A stretch of DNA of 64,000 nt from assembly GCA_017464815.1 (NCBI GenBank), contig JAFTYI010000046.1, positions 1 through 64,000 on the forward strand, read 5' to 3'. This DNA is from Bacteroidaceae bacterium. Its GTDB lineage: Bacteria; Bacteroidota; Bacteroidia; Bacteroidales; Bacteroidaceae. Both the position numbers and the translations under genes were made by a program. A model generated the notes under the pieces. It did not search any database. It was not told where the DNA came from and was given only the letters and a program-made list of their open reading frames with translations. Of this stretch, positions 9,183 to 15,236 are shown piece by piece. Every line of letters begins with the position of its first letter. The first letter of the stretch is position 1.

Positions 9183-9761
9183 TCAAATCGGCGTATATAC
9201 CACGGCCAGAATCTTAGCCGCCTGTCCCTGATAGCCATGCAGGTGGTGAGGCACAATGGAGTCGTAGTAGATGGTGTCACCCGCTTCGATGACATATTTC
9301 TTTTTGCCGTGGCACACCTCAATGGCGCCCTCCATCACATACACAAATTCCTCACCTTCGTGCGACGAGAGTTCATAATCAGCCTCGCCCACGGCCTCAA
9401 TATCGATGATAAAAGGCTCCATGTGGCGGTCGGCCTTCGACTTCGAGAGCGAATGGTAGCGCATGTGTGTGCGGGCATCGGCCGCATTGTTCGAGAAACT
9501 GATGGTGGCATCCGCCGTCTCCTGCTTGCGACACACCACAGCCCCCATCTCGTCCTGATCATCCAGGAAGGTGCCCAAGCGCACGCCCAATGCACGGGCA
9601 ATCTTGATGAGCGGTGCCAACGAAGGGATGTCAATGTTCTGTTCAATGCGTTCAATCTGCTCCACCGAAAGGCCGGTACGCTCGGCCAATTCAGCCACAC
9701 TGATTTCTCGGGTCTCACGCAGCGACTTTATCTTTTCGCCAACGATTTGTGTACTGTCCAT
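9183..9761 (-). CDS. XRE-family regulator with C-terminal cupin domain
   Basis: 192 residues. The N-terminal helix-turn-helix is at about 10-65 (IKSLRETREISVAELAERTG, then LSVEQIERIEQN). The C-terminal cupin_2 barrel is at about 110-188 (HEGEEFVYVMEGAIEV, GDTIYYDSIVPHHLHG). Such proteins are cytoplasmic repressors or activators whose cupin senses a small ligand. It is encoded directly ahead of the acyl-CoA synthetase, so it probably controls that gene and itself. The His and Glu positions of a metal-binding cupin are present (HEGEEF, HHLHG). Ligand unknown. Confidence 0.85.
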   Translation of the reverse strand: MDSTQIVGEKIKSLRETREISVAELAERTGLSVEQIERIEQNIDIPSLAPLIKIARALGVRLGTFLDDQDEMGAVVCRKQETADATISFSNNAADARTHMRYHSLSKSKADRHMEPFIIDIEAVGEADYELSSHEGEEFVYVMEGAIEVCHGKKKYVIEAGDTIYYDSIVPHHLHGYQGQAAKILAVVYTPI

Positions 9762-9856
9762 AAGTCTTTCTTTCCTTGTTATATTATTATTCTATTTTCC
9801 TATTATATTATTGTTCTATTTTCTCTTCTCACACTACCCACTTTCGTAAGGGGTGA

Positions 9857-9864
9857 CAAAGATA
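9857..9864 (-). promoter_or_regulatory. -7 box upstream of the XRE/cupin gene
   Basis: TATCTTTG on the minus strand, 96 bases before the start codon. The 5' leader between them is A/T-rich with repeated TATTATATTATT-like words (9779-9813). Confidence 0.5.
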
Positions 9865-10233
9865 AACAAAAAGCCTCATATACAGGACAACTTCTGCAGA
9901 ATTTAAGTCATCATCCGTCATTTTAGTCACAAAACCTCCGTTTTTAATTGCAAAAAGAAGCACAATTTTCTTTCATTACCACTGAAAGATATCTTTCATT
10001 GCCAGCAAAAGAAGATAAGTTTATCAGTAAAGATATAGAGGGTGTAAGTTTCTCCGTCCTTCCGCATTCCCGTCCTTCCGCGTTTCCGAACGCGGAAGCC
10101 ATGTGTATCAGCTTTTGCAATGCGCTTCATGCGTGCCATGATGCGCATTGCAAACGCGCCGCTCGGAGCCTTCGCATTTTTCGGCAAGCCTCAAGGAAAC
10201 GCCAAAGCGGAGGGACGGGACTATGGTGAAGCT
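9865..10233. other. Gene-free stretch with two perfect inverted repeats
   Basis: No convincing gene. At 10075-10098 a 10-bp perfect hairpin (CTTCCGCGTT, loop TCCG, AACGCGGAAG) occurs, repeated at 11058-11081. At 10114-10125 and 10143-10154 a perfect 12-bp inverted repeat (TTTGCAATGCGC and its complement) encloses 17 bases. The second could act as a terminator or processing signal for the HepT transcript, but it lacks a T tract, so this is uncertain. Confidence 0.6.
10075..10098. repeat. Short palindromic repeat, copy 1
   Basis: CTTCCGCGTT-TCCG-AACGCGGAAG: perfect 10-bp arms and a 4-nt loop. Copy 2 at 11058-11081 is identical. Both are followed by a similar stretch ([CT]CATG.GTAT.AGC), so the repeated unit is longer than the hairpin. 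The two copies bracket the MntA/HepT pair in direct orientation. Confidence 0.75.
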
Positions 10234-10584
10234 TTAATCTTTTTCTTCTTCTAAAAAGCGGAACAGTGCTTCTTTTAATTCCATAAGATCATTGTTGATT
10301 GTTTCCCACAATATCTCAGGATCTATTTGATAATAGCCATGCACCAACACATGGCGCATATTGATGATATCCCGCCAAGGGACATCGGGATGGGAAGACG
10401 TGAACTCTTTCGTCAGTTTATAAGCCGCCTCACCAATGATTGCCACATTGTAGAAGATTCCGAACTTAAGCAGTTTGTTACTGGCGAACGTCTCAAAATC
10501 AACCCCCTCCTTAAATTCCATGATGTTGTCAATGCCCTCCATCATGTGAAGCAACCTTGTGCGGTCTTTAATTCGCTCTCTCAT
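10234..10584 (-). CDS. hepT: HepT-like HEPN ribonuclease toxin
   Basis: 116 residues from MRERIKDRTRLLHMMEGIDN. Upstream in-frame Mets exist, but this start gives a usual HepT N-terminus and a 17-base overlap with the antitoxin gene. All-alpha HEPN domain. The catalytic motif R-x4-H-x-Y is present as RHVLVHGY (about residues 80-87). HepT proteins cleave RNA (tRNA in studied cases) until the partner MntA adds AMP to the motif Tyr. The upstream, overlapping mntA gene shows a complete module. The substrate here is unknown. Family identity is strong; toxicity is inferred from the family. Confidence 0.88.
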   Translation of the reverse strand: MRERIKDRTRLLHMMEGIDNIMEFKEGVDFETFASNKLLKFGIFYNVAIIGEAAYKLTKEFTSSHPDVPWRDIINMRHVLVHGYYQIDPEILWETINNDLMELKEALFRFLEEEKD

Positions 10585-10876
10585 AGATAAGAATTTTATC
10601 ATGGTTTGCACTCTCTACGGCAAAAGGTTTCAATGAACCGTTCTTCACCAGATCCACATCACGCCCAAGCAATTCCTTCAAGTCACCATAGATACCGGCA
10701 TACTTGAACAGGCCTATACGTGCATTTTTGTCAAAGTCAACCAGTATATCCACATCGCTTGTCTCGGTCTCCTCGCCACGTGAAAAGGAGCCGAACAGCC
10801 ATGCCCGTTCAATGGGTTGAGTGGCAAAATAGCGTCTCAACTTGGGGATGATGATTTCTCTCGTTGCAACGTTCAT
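10568..10876 (-). CDS. mntA: MntA-like minimal nucleotidyltransferase antitoxin
   Basis: 102 residues from MNVATREIIIPKLRRYFATQ. A longer frame with a Cys-rich, Phe-rich N-terminus is open but unlike the family. The nucleotidyltransferase motif GSFSRGEETETSDVDILVDF is intact (about 31-50), with both metal-binding Asp residues. A third acidic residue lies in GRDVDLV. MntA transfers AMP from ATP to the Tyr of HepT and so switches the toxin off. It is translated first and overlaps hepT by 17 bases, typical of the MntA-HepT order. A -33/-7 promoter with an overlapping palindrome lies just upstream. Confidence 0.9.
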   Translation of the reverse strand: MNVATREIIIPKLRRYFATQPIERAWLFGSFSRGEETETSDVDILVDFDKNARIGLFKYAGIYGDLKELLGRDVDLVKNGSLKPFAVESANHDKILIYERAN

Positions 10877-10904
10877 ATACGATACTGCTTTGATTTCATT
10901 GTTG

Positions 10905-10935
10905 CAAAGGTAATGATTACCTGATAAATAACAAA
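10905..10935 (-). promoter_or_regulatory. Promoter of mntA-hepT with overlapping palindrome
   Basis: On the minus strand TTTG (from 10935) is followed after 19 bases by TACCTTTG (10912-10905), a near-ideal Bacteroidetes -33/-7 pair. A perfect 13-bp palindrome GGTAATGATTACC (10909-10921) overlaps the -7 box, and the word ACCTGATA occurs twice (10919 and about 10941). The layout is that of an operator blocking RNA polymerase. Confidence 0.6.
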
Positions 10936-11166
10936 AAAAACACCTGATATTTTGTTTTTTATTTCTTAAAAGCATCAAATAAATGCCATTCTCATTTTTT
11001 TCATCCCCTCGGGATTGCTACCCGAAGGTGCTGCGGTAGGGGTTTGTAACCTACATCCTTCCGCGTTTCCGAACGCGGAAGTCATGAGTATGAGCGCCTA
11101 AGAAGTGTTTTATGCCTGTCCGTGAACATCCGTATTCCTCCGTTTCTTCCGTGGACCATACCGACA
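10936..11166. other. Gene-free stretch with second palindromic repeat
   Basis: Contains an inverted repeat CCTCGGG...CCCGAAGG near 11007-11029 and the second copy of the 24-nt palindromic repeat (11058-11081). No open frame of interest and no RNA gene recognised. Confidence 0.5.
11058..11081. repeat. Short palindromic repeat, copy 2
   Basis: Identical to 10075-10098 over all 24 bases, in the same orientation, 983 bp away. Confidence 0.75.
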
Positions 11167-11302
11167 TATTCTTTTACACCCCCCAGTAACAAATCCCACT
11201 TTTCTATTTCACTTCTATTCCGTCAGAGGGAAGCACTCCGTGAGAGGGGCAGAATTGCATATATATACAATATGAAGGTGAGAGGATGAGGCGGATGGCA
11301 AA

Positions 11303-11417
11303 GTGGTCAGCCCGTCTCCTCTCAAGTGGTCGGCGGCTAAGGTGTCCGGAGGTTAGCCCGTGTCCTCTCAAGTGGTCAGCGGCTGACCTCTCGAGAGGTT
11401 AGCCGCTAAAGGGTAGG
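11303..11417 (+). repeat. Five 23-nt tandem units (copy A)
   Basis: Units at 11303, 11326, 11349, 11372 and 11395, each exactly 23 nt. Each begins G[TA]GGT[TC][AG]GC, and most end CCTCTC[AG]A. Units 4 and 5 together hold a 30-bp near-perfect palindrome centred on CTCTCGAGAG (one G-T). There is no unique spacer between units, so this is not a CRISPR. Confidence 0.85.
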
Positions 11418-11454
11418 AAAAAGGCGATTTTTGCTTGATTTTCCCGACCGAAAA

Positions 11455-11592
11455 ATGTATAAATATACAGCGGGTGCATATTTATGCAAAACTGACCGCG
11501 CGAGAATCGCCTGTATGGACGCGGATTTTCTTTCGTACGAGAAATGGGCAGAATTTCAAAAGGGATGCAAGCGGCTGATTTTCAAGATATAG
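11455..11592 (+). CDS. Doubtful 45-codon frame inside repeat element A
   Basis: An ATG frame (MYKYTAGAYLCKTDRARIAC...) lies in the conserved part of the element. Copy B has the matching frame open at 48867-49013 (MYKYTMDVYLCKTDRTRIAC...), with the shared end EKWAEFQ. Comparing the first 35 codons I count seven changes that alter the residue and two that do not, so protein-level conservation is not supported. It is listed because both frames are open; more likely the conserved thing is the DNA or RNA. Confidence 0.15.
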   Translation: MYKYTAGAYLCKTDRARIACMDADFLSYEKWAEFQKGCKRLIFKI

Positions 11593-11602
11593 ACAAGAAA
11601 GA

Positions 11603-11641
11603 CTCAGCCCATGGATGAGATGACATCATCCATGGGCTGAG
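11603..11641 (+). repeat. Terminal hairpin of element A
   Basis: 16-bp perfect arms (CTCAGCCCATGGATGA and its complement) around the 7-nt loop GATGACA. In copy B the same position is a hairpin whose arm reads CTCAGCCTTGGGATGA, with three compensatory pair changes. It also lies 69 bases past the pectate lyase stop codon and could end that leftward transcript (TCTTTCTTG follows on the minus strand). Confidence 0.75.
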
Positions 11642-11709
11642 ACAAAAGGAGGGATGCGGATTTTTTGTTTCTTTACAAGAAGTATTCTTGGATTTTGACA
11701 CCCCTCCGT

Positions 11710-13788
11710 TTACTTCACCACCACCTTCTTGTTGCCAATGACATAGATGCCACGAGGCAGAGCGGAAGCATCGTCACCGGCAATGCGGCCATCGATGGTG
11801 TAGATGGTTGTGGGAGCCTCGGCAGGGGCGGCCACGTTGGGACGGATGGCATCAACGGCCTCCTTCAGGCTGATGGTCAGCTTCTCCAAGTTGCCGGTGT
11901 ATTGTCCACGGCTGCTCAGGAAAGTGAAGCTGAGGGTCTTGCGCCCGGCGGACATCACCTGTGTGTCCAGGCTGTAGGTTTTGTACACCTGCCAGTCGCC
12001 CGTATTGGCGATGGTGATGGTCTTCTCGGCCTCCACGGCGCCGGTGTTGTTGTCGGTCACCTTCACGGCCAGTTTGAAGTCGCTGCGGGTGGTGGCGGCT
12101 CCAAAGTTGATAGTGTAGATGCCGGGCGTGGCGTTGGCCAACTGGATGGAGAGGTTGTCGTTGTGGCTGAAGCTGTCGGCCTTGCCTGCCTTGATGCAGG
12201 CCTTCTTTTTTCCGTCGCTCACCATGGAGATTTCGCTTTCATTGAGGTCGACGTTCGTGGCGGGAATGCGGATGACACCTTCATCGGGGTTGTAGTATTC
12301 GATGTAACCCTCGGGAGTGCCGCCCTCGAGCTGCCCTTCGGTGATGTCGGCCACCAGGGAGTTCATGTAGACCTCCAGCATGGTGTAGCCCTCGTCGTTC
12401 AGGCGGTTGCCGTCGGCAGGGTCGCTGCTGTTCAAGCCGTTCTGGCTTTCCCACGTGTCGTCCATACCGTCACCATCGGCATCCACGTAGGTGCGGGTCT
12501 TCTTCAAGTCGGGCCAAGGTGTCCATGTGGCGTCGGCACCGGCAGGCTTCAAGTCATAGGGAGTATCAATCACACCGGGATTATTGCCACTGCCCTTTCC
12601 GGTGAACGAGGCTTTGCGCAAGCGGGTGTCGCTGACCACGAGGCTATCGACCCAGTCGCGGCTGCGCGAACAACCGGCATAGGCCAACACCTTCTCATAG
12701 GCCTGCTTGGCCGTGTGGGTGGTGACGTGGATGAAGGGAAGCGGTTCGTCCAGACGCATCGTATCTTTCGTGACGGACGTATAACCGGGATTGTCGCTGC
12801 TGATTTGCGGATAGATACCCATCTCCCAGTTCTTGTTGATGAGGGTCGGATGGTCGGGGTTGTCGTTGCCGTTGACGTAGTACTTGCCCCAAATCATGTA
12901 ACTGCCGTCGGTCTCCTTGGTGGAGATTCCCAAGCCGCAGATGCGGTAGGCCAACGACGAACGGCTGCCCGAAGCACGCTTGTCGGTGCCGGGACCGGGC
13001 TTGTAGTAGTTGTTCACGAAGTTGACCTTCATGCCTTCACCACCGTAGCAACCGTTTCCGGCCCAGTTGTAGATGACGTTGTTGCGGATGTCGGTGGTGT
13101 CCTGCTGCACGTAGGTGGGTCGGTTACCCAGTCGGGGCGTGCGCGAGTCGTGGTGGGCAATCAGGTTGTGGTGATAGCTGGCACCCTTTCCACCCCAGTT
13201 GCCTCCGTAGCCGTGGGCACTCTTGGCGTGGGTGGAGTTGCGCAGACTCTGCGAGATGATGCACCACTGCACGGTCATGTGCTCGTTGCCATAGACCGAG
13301 AGGCACTCGTCCACACTCCACGACACGGAGCAATGGTCCACGATGATGTCTCTTCCGTCCATGCCGCTCAGTCCATCGGGCTCGCCACCCGAGGTGTCGC
13401 TGGGACGGAAGCGCATGTAGCGCACAATCACGTTAGGGGCAGAGATGATGAAATCCCAGTCGGCCACACAGATGCCGTCGCCGGGAGCGGTCTGTCCGGC
13501 AATGGTAACGTCGCCGTTGCGCAGCTTCAGGGTTGATTTCAGATGGATGGTACCACACACATCGAACACGATGGTGCGCTTGCCTGCCTGCTCACAGGCC
13601 CAACGGAACGAACCGGTGCCCGAGTCGTTCAGGTTGGTCACATGATACACCTTGCCACCACGTCCGCCGGTGACATAGCGGCCATATCCCTCGGCACCGG
13701 GAAATGCCGGTGTCTTCTCGGGCTGTTCCTGTGCCTGCACACCCAAGGTGGCCAGCACAAGAAGGAGAGTCGAAACTATCTTCTTCAT
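11710..13788 (-). CDS. Secreted pectate lyase, PL1 family, with C-terminal binding module
   Basis: 692 residues. The signal peptide MKKIVSTLLLVLATLGVQAQ is followed by FPGAEGYGRYVTGGRGG, the typical start of bacterial PL1 enzymes. The parallel beta-helix spans about 28-400. It carries IIVDHCSVSWSVDE (about 146-159, calcium and active-site acids) and HHDSRTPRLGN (about 209-219, candidate catalytic Arg). A short acidic motif DADGDGMDDTWE (about 438) follows, then a CBM6/35-like beta-sandwich (about 510-650, with NTGDWQVYK). The sorting-type tail YTIDGRIAGDDASALPRGIY ends in KKVVVK. Expected to cut de-esterified pectin by beta-elimination outside the cell. It has its own promoter and a motif shared with the CE8 and GH3 promoters. 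Confidence 0.9.
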   Translation of the reverse strand: MKKIVSTLLLVLATLGVQAQEQPEKTPAFPGAEGYGRYVTGGRGGKVYHVTNLNDSGTGSFRWACEQAGKRTIVFDVCGTIHLKSTLKLRNGDVTIAGQTAPGDGICVADWDFIISAPNVIVRYMRFRPSDTSGGEPDGLSGMDGRDIIVDHCSVSWSVDECLSVYGNEHMTVQWCIISQSLRNSTHAKSAHGYGGNWGGKGASYHHNLIAHHDSRTPRLGNRPTYVQQDTTDIRNNVIYNWAGNGCYGGEGMKVNFVNNYYKPGPGTDKRASGSRSSLAYRICGLGISTKETDGSYMIWGKYYVNGNDNPDHPTLINKNWEMGIYPQISSDNPGYTSVTKDTMRLDEPLPFIHVTTHTAKQAYEKVLAYAGCSRSRDWVDSLVVSDTRLRKASFTGKGSGNNPGVIDTPYDLKPAGADATWTPWPDLKKTRTYVDADGDGMDDTWESQNGLNSSDPADGNRLNDEGYTMLEVYMNSLVADITEGQLEGGTPEGYIEYYNPDEGVIRIPATNVDLNESEISMVSDGKKKACIKAGKADSFSHNDNLSIQLANATPGIYTINFGAATTRSDFKLAVKVTDNNTGAVEAEKTITIANTGDWQVYKTYSLDTQVMSAGRKTLSFTFLSSRGQYTGNLEKLTISLKEAVDAIRPNVAAPAEAPTTIYTIDGRIAGDDASALPRGIYVIGNKKVVVK

Positions 13789-13813
13789 CGTTCTTTTTAA
13801 TGTTTTAACGCGG

Positions 13814-13871
13814 CAAAGATAGGGATAATATCCCGCTTGAATGTGGAATATCTGACAAAGTATGTGGAATA
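13814..13871 (-). promoter_or_regulatory. Pectate lyase promoter with repeated ATGTGGAATA box
   Basis: The -7 box is TATCTTTG on the minus strand (13814-13821). After 19 bases, on the plus strand, comes ATGTGGAATATCTGAC (13841-13856), and ATGTGGAATA recurs 21 bp later (13862-13871). The first box sits at the same 19-base distance as related boxes in the CE8 and GH3 promoters. Confidence 0.65.
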
Positions 13872-13894
13872 AGACGAATTACACCTGAAAATCT

Positions 13895-15046
13895 CTACCC
13901 GCGCAGGAGCTTTTGAATCTCCGCCTCCAGCTGTTGGGCATCCTTGATGTCAGAGCTACGCTTGTAGAGACCGTTGCCACGGTCAATGAGGAAATAGGTG
14001 GGCAACGATGTCACCCGATAGGTGGTGGCCGATGCCCCGTCGGCGTCGCGCACACAAATCCAGGGGAGGTTGTCGGCCGATGTCTTCCAGAAATGTTCGT
14101 CGGCATCAAAAGCGACCTGATAGATTTCAAGCCCCTGCGTCGCGTACTTATTATATAGTTCGCGCAACGCAATGTTGCGCGCGGGCGATGCCTGGTTCTG
14201 ATAGACGGTGAAGTCGAGCAACACCACCTTACCCTTCAAGTCGGTGAGACGGCGCGTGGCACCACGCAAATCGGGCAAGGCCAAATCGAGCAGTGTCACC
14301 TCGCGAACCAGCTCCTCGGGGATGGGGGTAGCGACCGGTTTGCGGGTGTTCTTCATGCTGCGCATGGCAATGTTGTGGAGGTTGACCGTCCGCAACGAAT
14401 GGGGGTAATACATGTCCCACGATGTGGCCACGGCACCAAAGGCACGCACATCTTCGCGCGATGCCACCTCGGGATTGAACAGCAGGCCGCCATTGATGCG
14501 TTGGAACAGCGCATAGTAGGCATATCCCGAGCGGGGATTGCTGTAGATGTATTCACGGCAAATCTGTTGCTTATAGGCCTCCACCATGCGATCAACACTA
14601 TCGCGGAAGTCGCCGATGGGAAGCTGGCGGGCTGCCAACTGGCGTATCTGCTCCTGCAGGGCCATCTGCTTGGCCGAGAGTTCCTTAATCTTCTCACTTT
14701 CCACCGAGCCGGACACGGTGTAGCCGGTTGCCAAAGAGGGCAACTTCCCTTCTACGGTAATCACTTCAGTGGAGTCAACGCCCAAATTCACCACCTGCCC
14801 ACCGATGCGCAAGCGGTAGAAATCGGGGCCATCGGGACGCTTGTGCTTGAAGGAGAAAGCGCCCTGCTTGTCCAGCTTCGCCGAATCGAGCACCTGAATG
14901 CCATCAAGGGCTGCCGCCTCGAAATAGAGCACCTTGTCGGCCGCCTCGGCAATATGGCCTTTCACTTGGAACTGTTCACCACTCTCTTTACACGCAGCCA
15001 ACACCAACAGGAGTGACGCAGCTGCAACGATTGAATTCTTCTTCAT
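13895..15046 (-). CDS. Lipoprotein with DUF4369-like N-terminus and thioredoxin fold lacking CxxC
   Basis: 383 residues from MKKNSIVAAASLLLVLAAC. The lipobox LAAC places a lipid on Cys19; an upstream Met adds 19 unlikely residues. The N-terminal part (about 25-125, FQVKGHIAEAADKVLYFEA) resembles the DUF4369 beta domain found before thioredoxin-like domains in Bacteroidetes. The C-terminal part (about 235-383) has the AhpC/TSA fold: LKGKVVLLDFTVYQNQASPA, then TSLPTYFLIDRGN. Where redox-active members have WCGPC, this one has YQNQASPA, so both Cys are missing. Thiol-disulfide exchange is therefore unlikely. It sits between the pectate lyase and pnp with its own -7 box; its role is unknown. Confidence 0.8.
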   Translation of the reverse strand: MKKNSIVAAASLLLVLAACKESGEQFQVKGHIAEAADKVLYFEAAALDGIQVLDSAKLDKQGAFSFKHKRPDGPDFYRLRIGGQVVNLGVDSTEVITVEGKLPSLATGYTVSGSVESEKIKELSAKQMALQEQIRQLAARQLPIGDFRDSVDRMVEAYKQQICREYIYSNPRSGYAYYALFQRINGGLLFNPEVASREDVRAFGAVATSWDMYYPHSLRTVNLHNIAMRSMKNTRKPVATPIPEELVREVTLLDLALPDLRGATRRLTDLKGKVVLLDFTVYQNQASPARNIALRELYNKYATQGLEIYQVAFDADEHFWKTSADNLPWICVRDADGASATTYRVTSLPTYFLIDRGNGLYKRSSDIKDAQQLEAEIQKLLRG

Positions 15047-15069
15047 GCTTTTTTTTGCTTTTTGTGCGG

Positions 15070-15077
15070 CAAAGGTA
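15070..15077 (-). promoter_or_regulatory. -7 box upstream of the DUF4369 lipoprotein gene
   Basis: TACCTTTG on the minus strand, 23 bases before the start codon at 15046. Confidence 0.5.
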
Positions 15078-15158
15078 CAACCGTTCGCCCCTAAAAACAG
15101 CATTTTTCGTATTAAATTTATAAAAAAAAGGAATATTAAACACTTTTCTCACTTTTTC

Positions 15159-15191
15159 TTGCTCATTATCAATACAAAAACCGTATCTTTG
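15159..15191 (+). promoter_or_regulatory. Promoter of pnp
   Basis: TTG at 15159 (candidate -33) and TATCTTTG at 15184-15191 (-7), spacer 22. The start codon follows after 45 bases. The 190-base gap to the divergent lipoprotein gene therefore serves two promoters. Confidence 0.6.
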
Positions 15192-15236
15192 CACGATTTT
15201 TGGAAAGATAGTACAAAACTATAATTTTATTTTTAG

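Larger units (their letters stand above)
11167..11641 (+). repeat. Long intergenic repeat element, copy A (with 23-nt array and hairpin)
   Basis: About 475 bp that matches the reverse complement of 48849-49301 along its whole length, with a few small indels. Long near-identical blocks include GCATATATATACAATATGAAG and ATTTATGCAAAACTGACCGC. Parts in order: a leader (11167-11302); five tandem 23-nt units (11303-11417); an A/T inverted repeat (TATAAATA...TATTTATG, about 11457-11485); a conserved block around GAGAATCGCCTGTATGG; and a 16-bp perfect hairpin at the end (11603-11641). No transposase and no target-site duplication are recognised. It could be a structured RNA, a DNA element or both. 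Confidence 0.8.

Noticed and set aside
9948..10229. Small gene in the spacer before hepT
   Set aside because: The frame is interrupted by two perfect hairpins, has no start context, and its residues show no pattern.
11303..11417. CRISPR array
   Set aside because: Units follow each other without unique spacers, are themselves varied, and no cas genes are near. The same holds for the arrays at 17748, 25886, 49051 and 57659.
11665..13536. Long open frame on the plus strand opposite the pectate lyase
   Set aside because: It is the mirror of a well-supported PL1 gene with signal peptide and motifs; the mirror protein is low in complexity (Val, His, Gly rich) and matches nothing I know. The same applies to 20074-21546 (opposite CE8), 21743-23218 (opposite the HTCS) and similar frames opposite the Sus genes.
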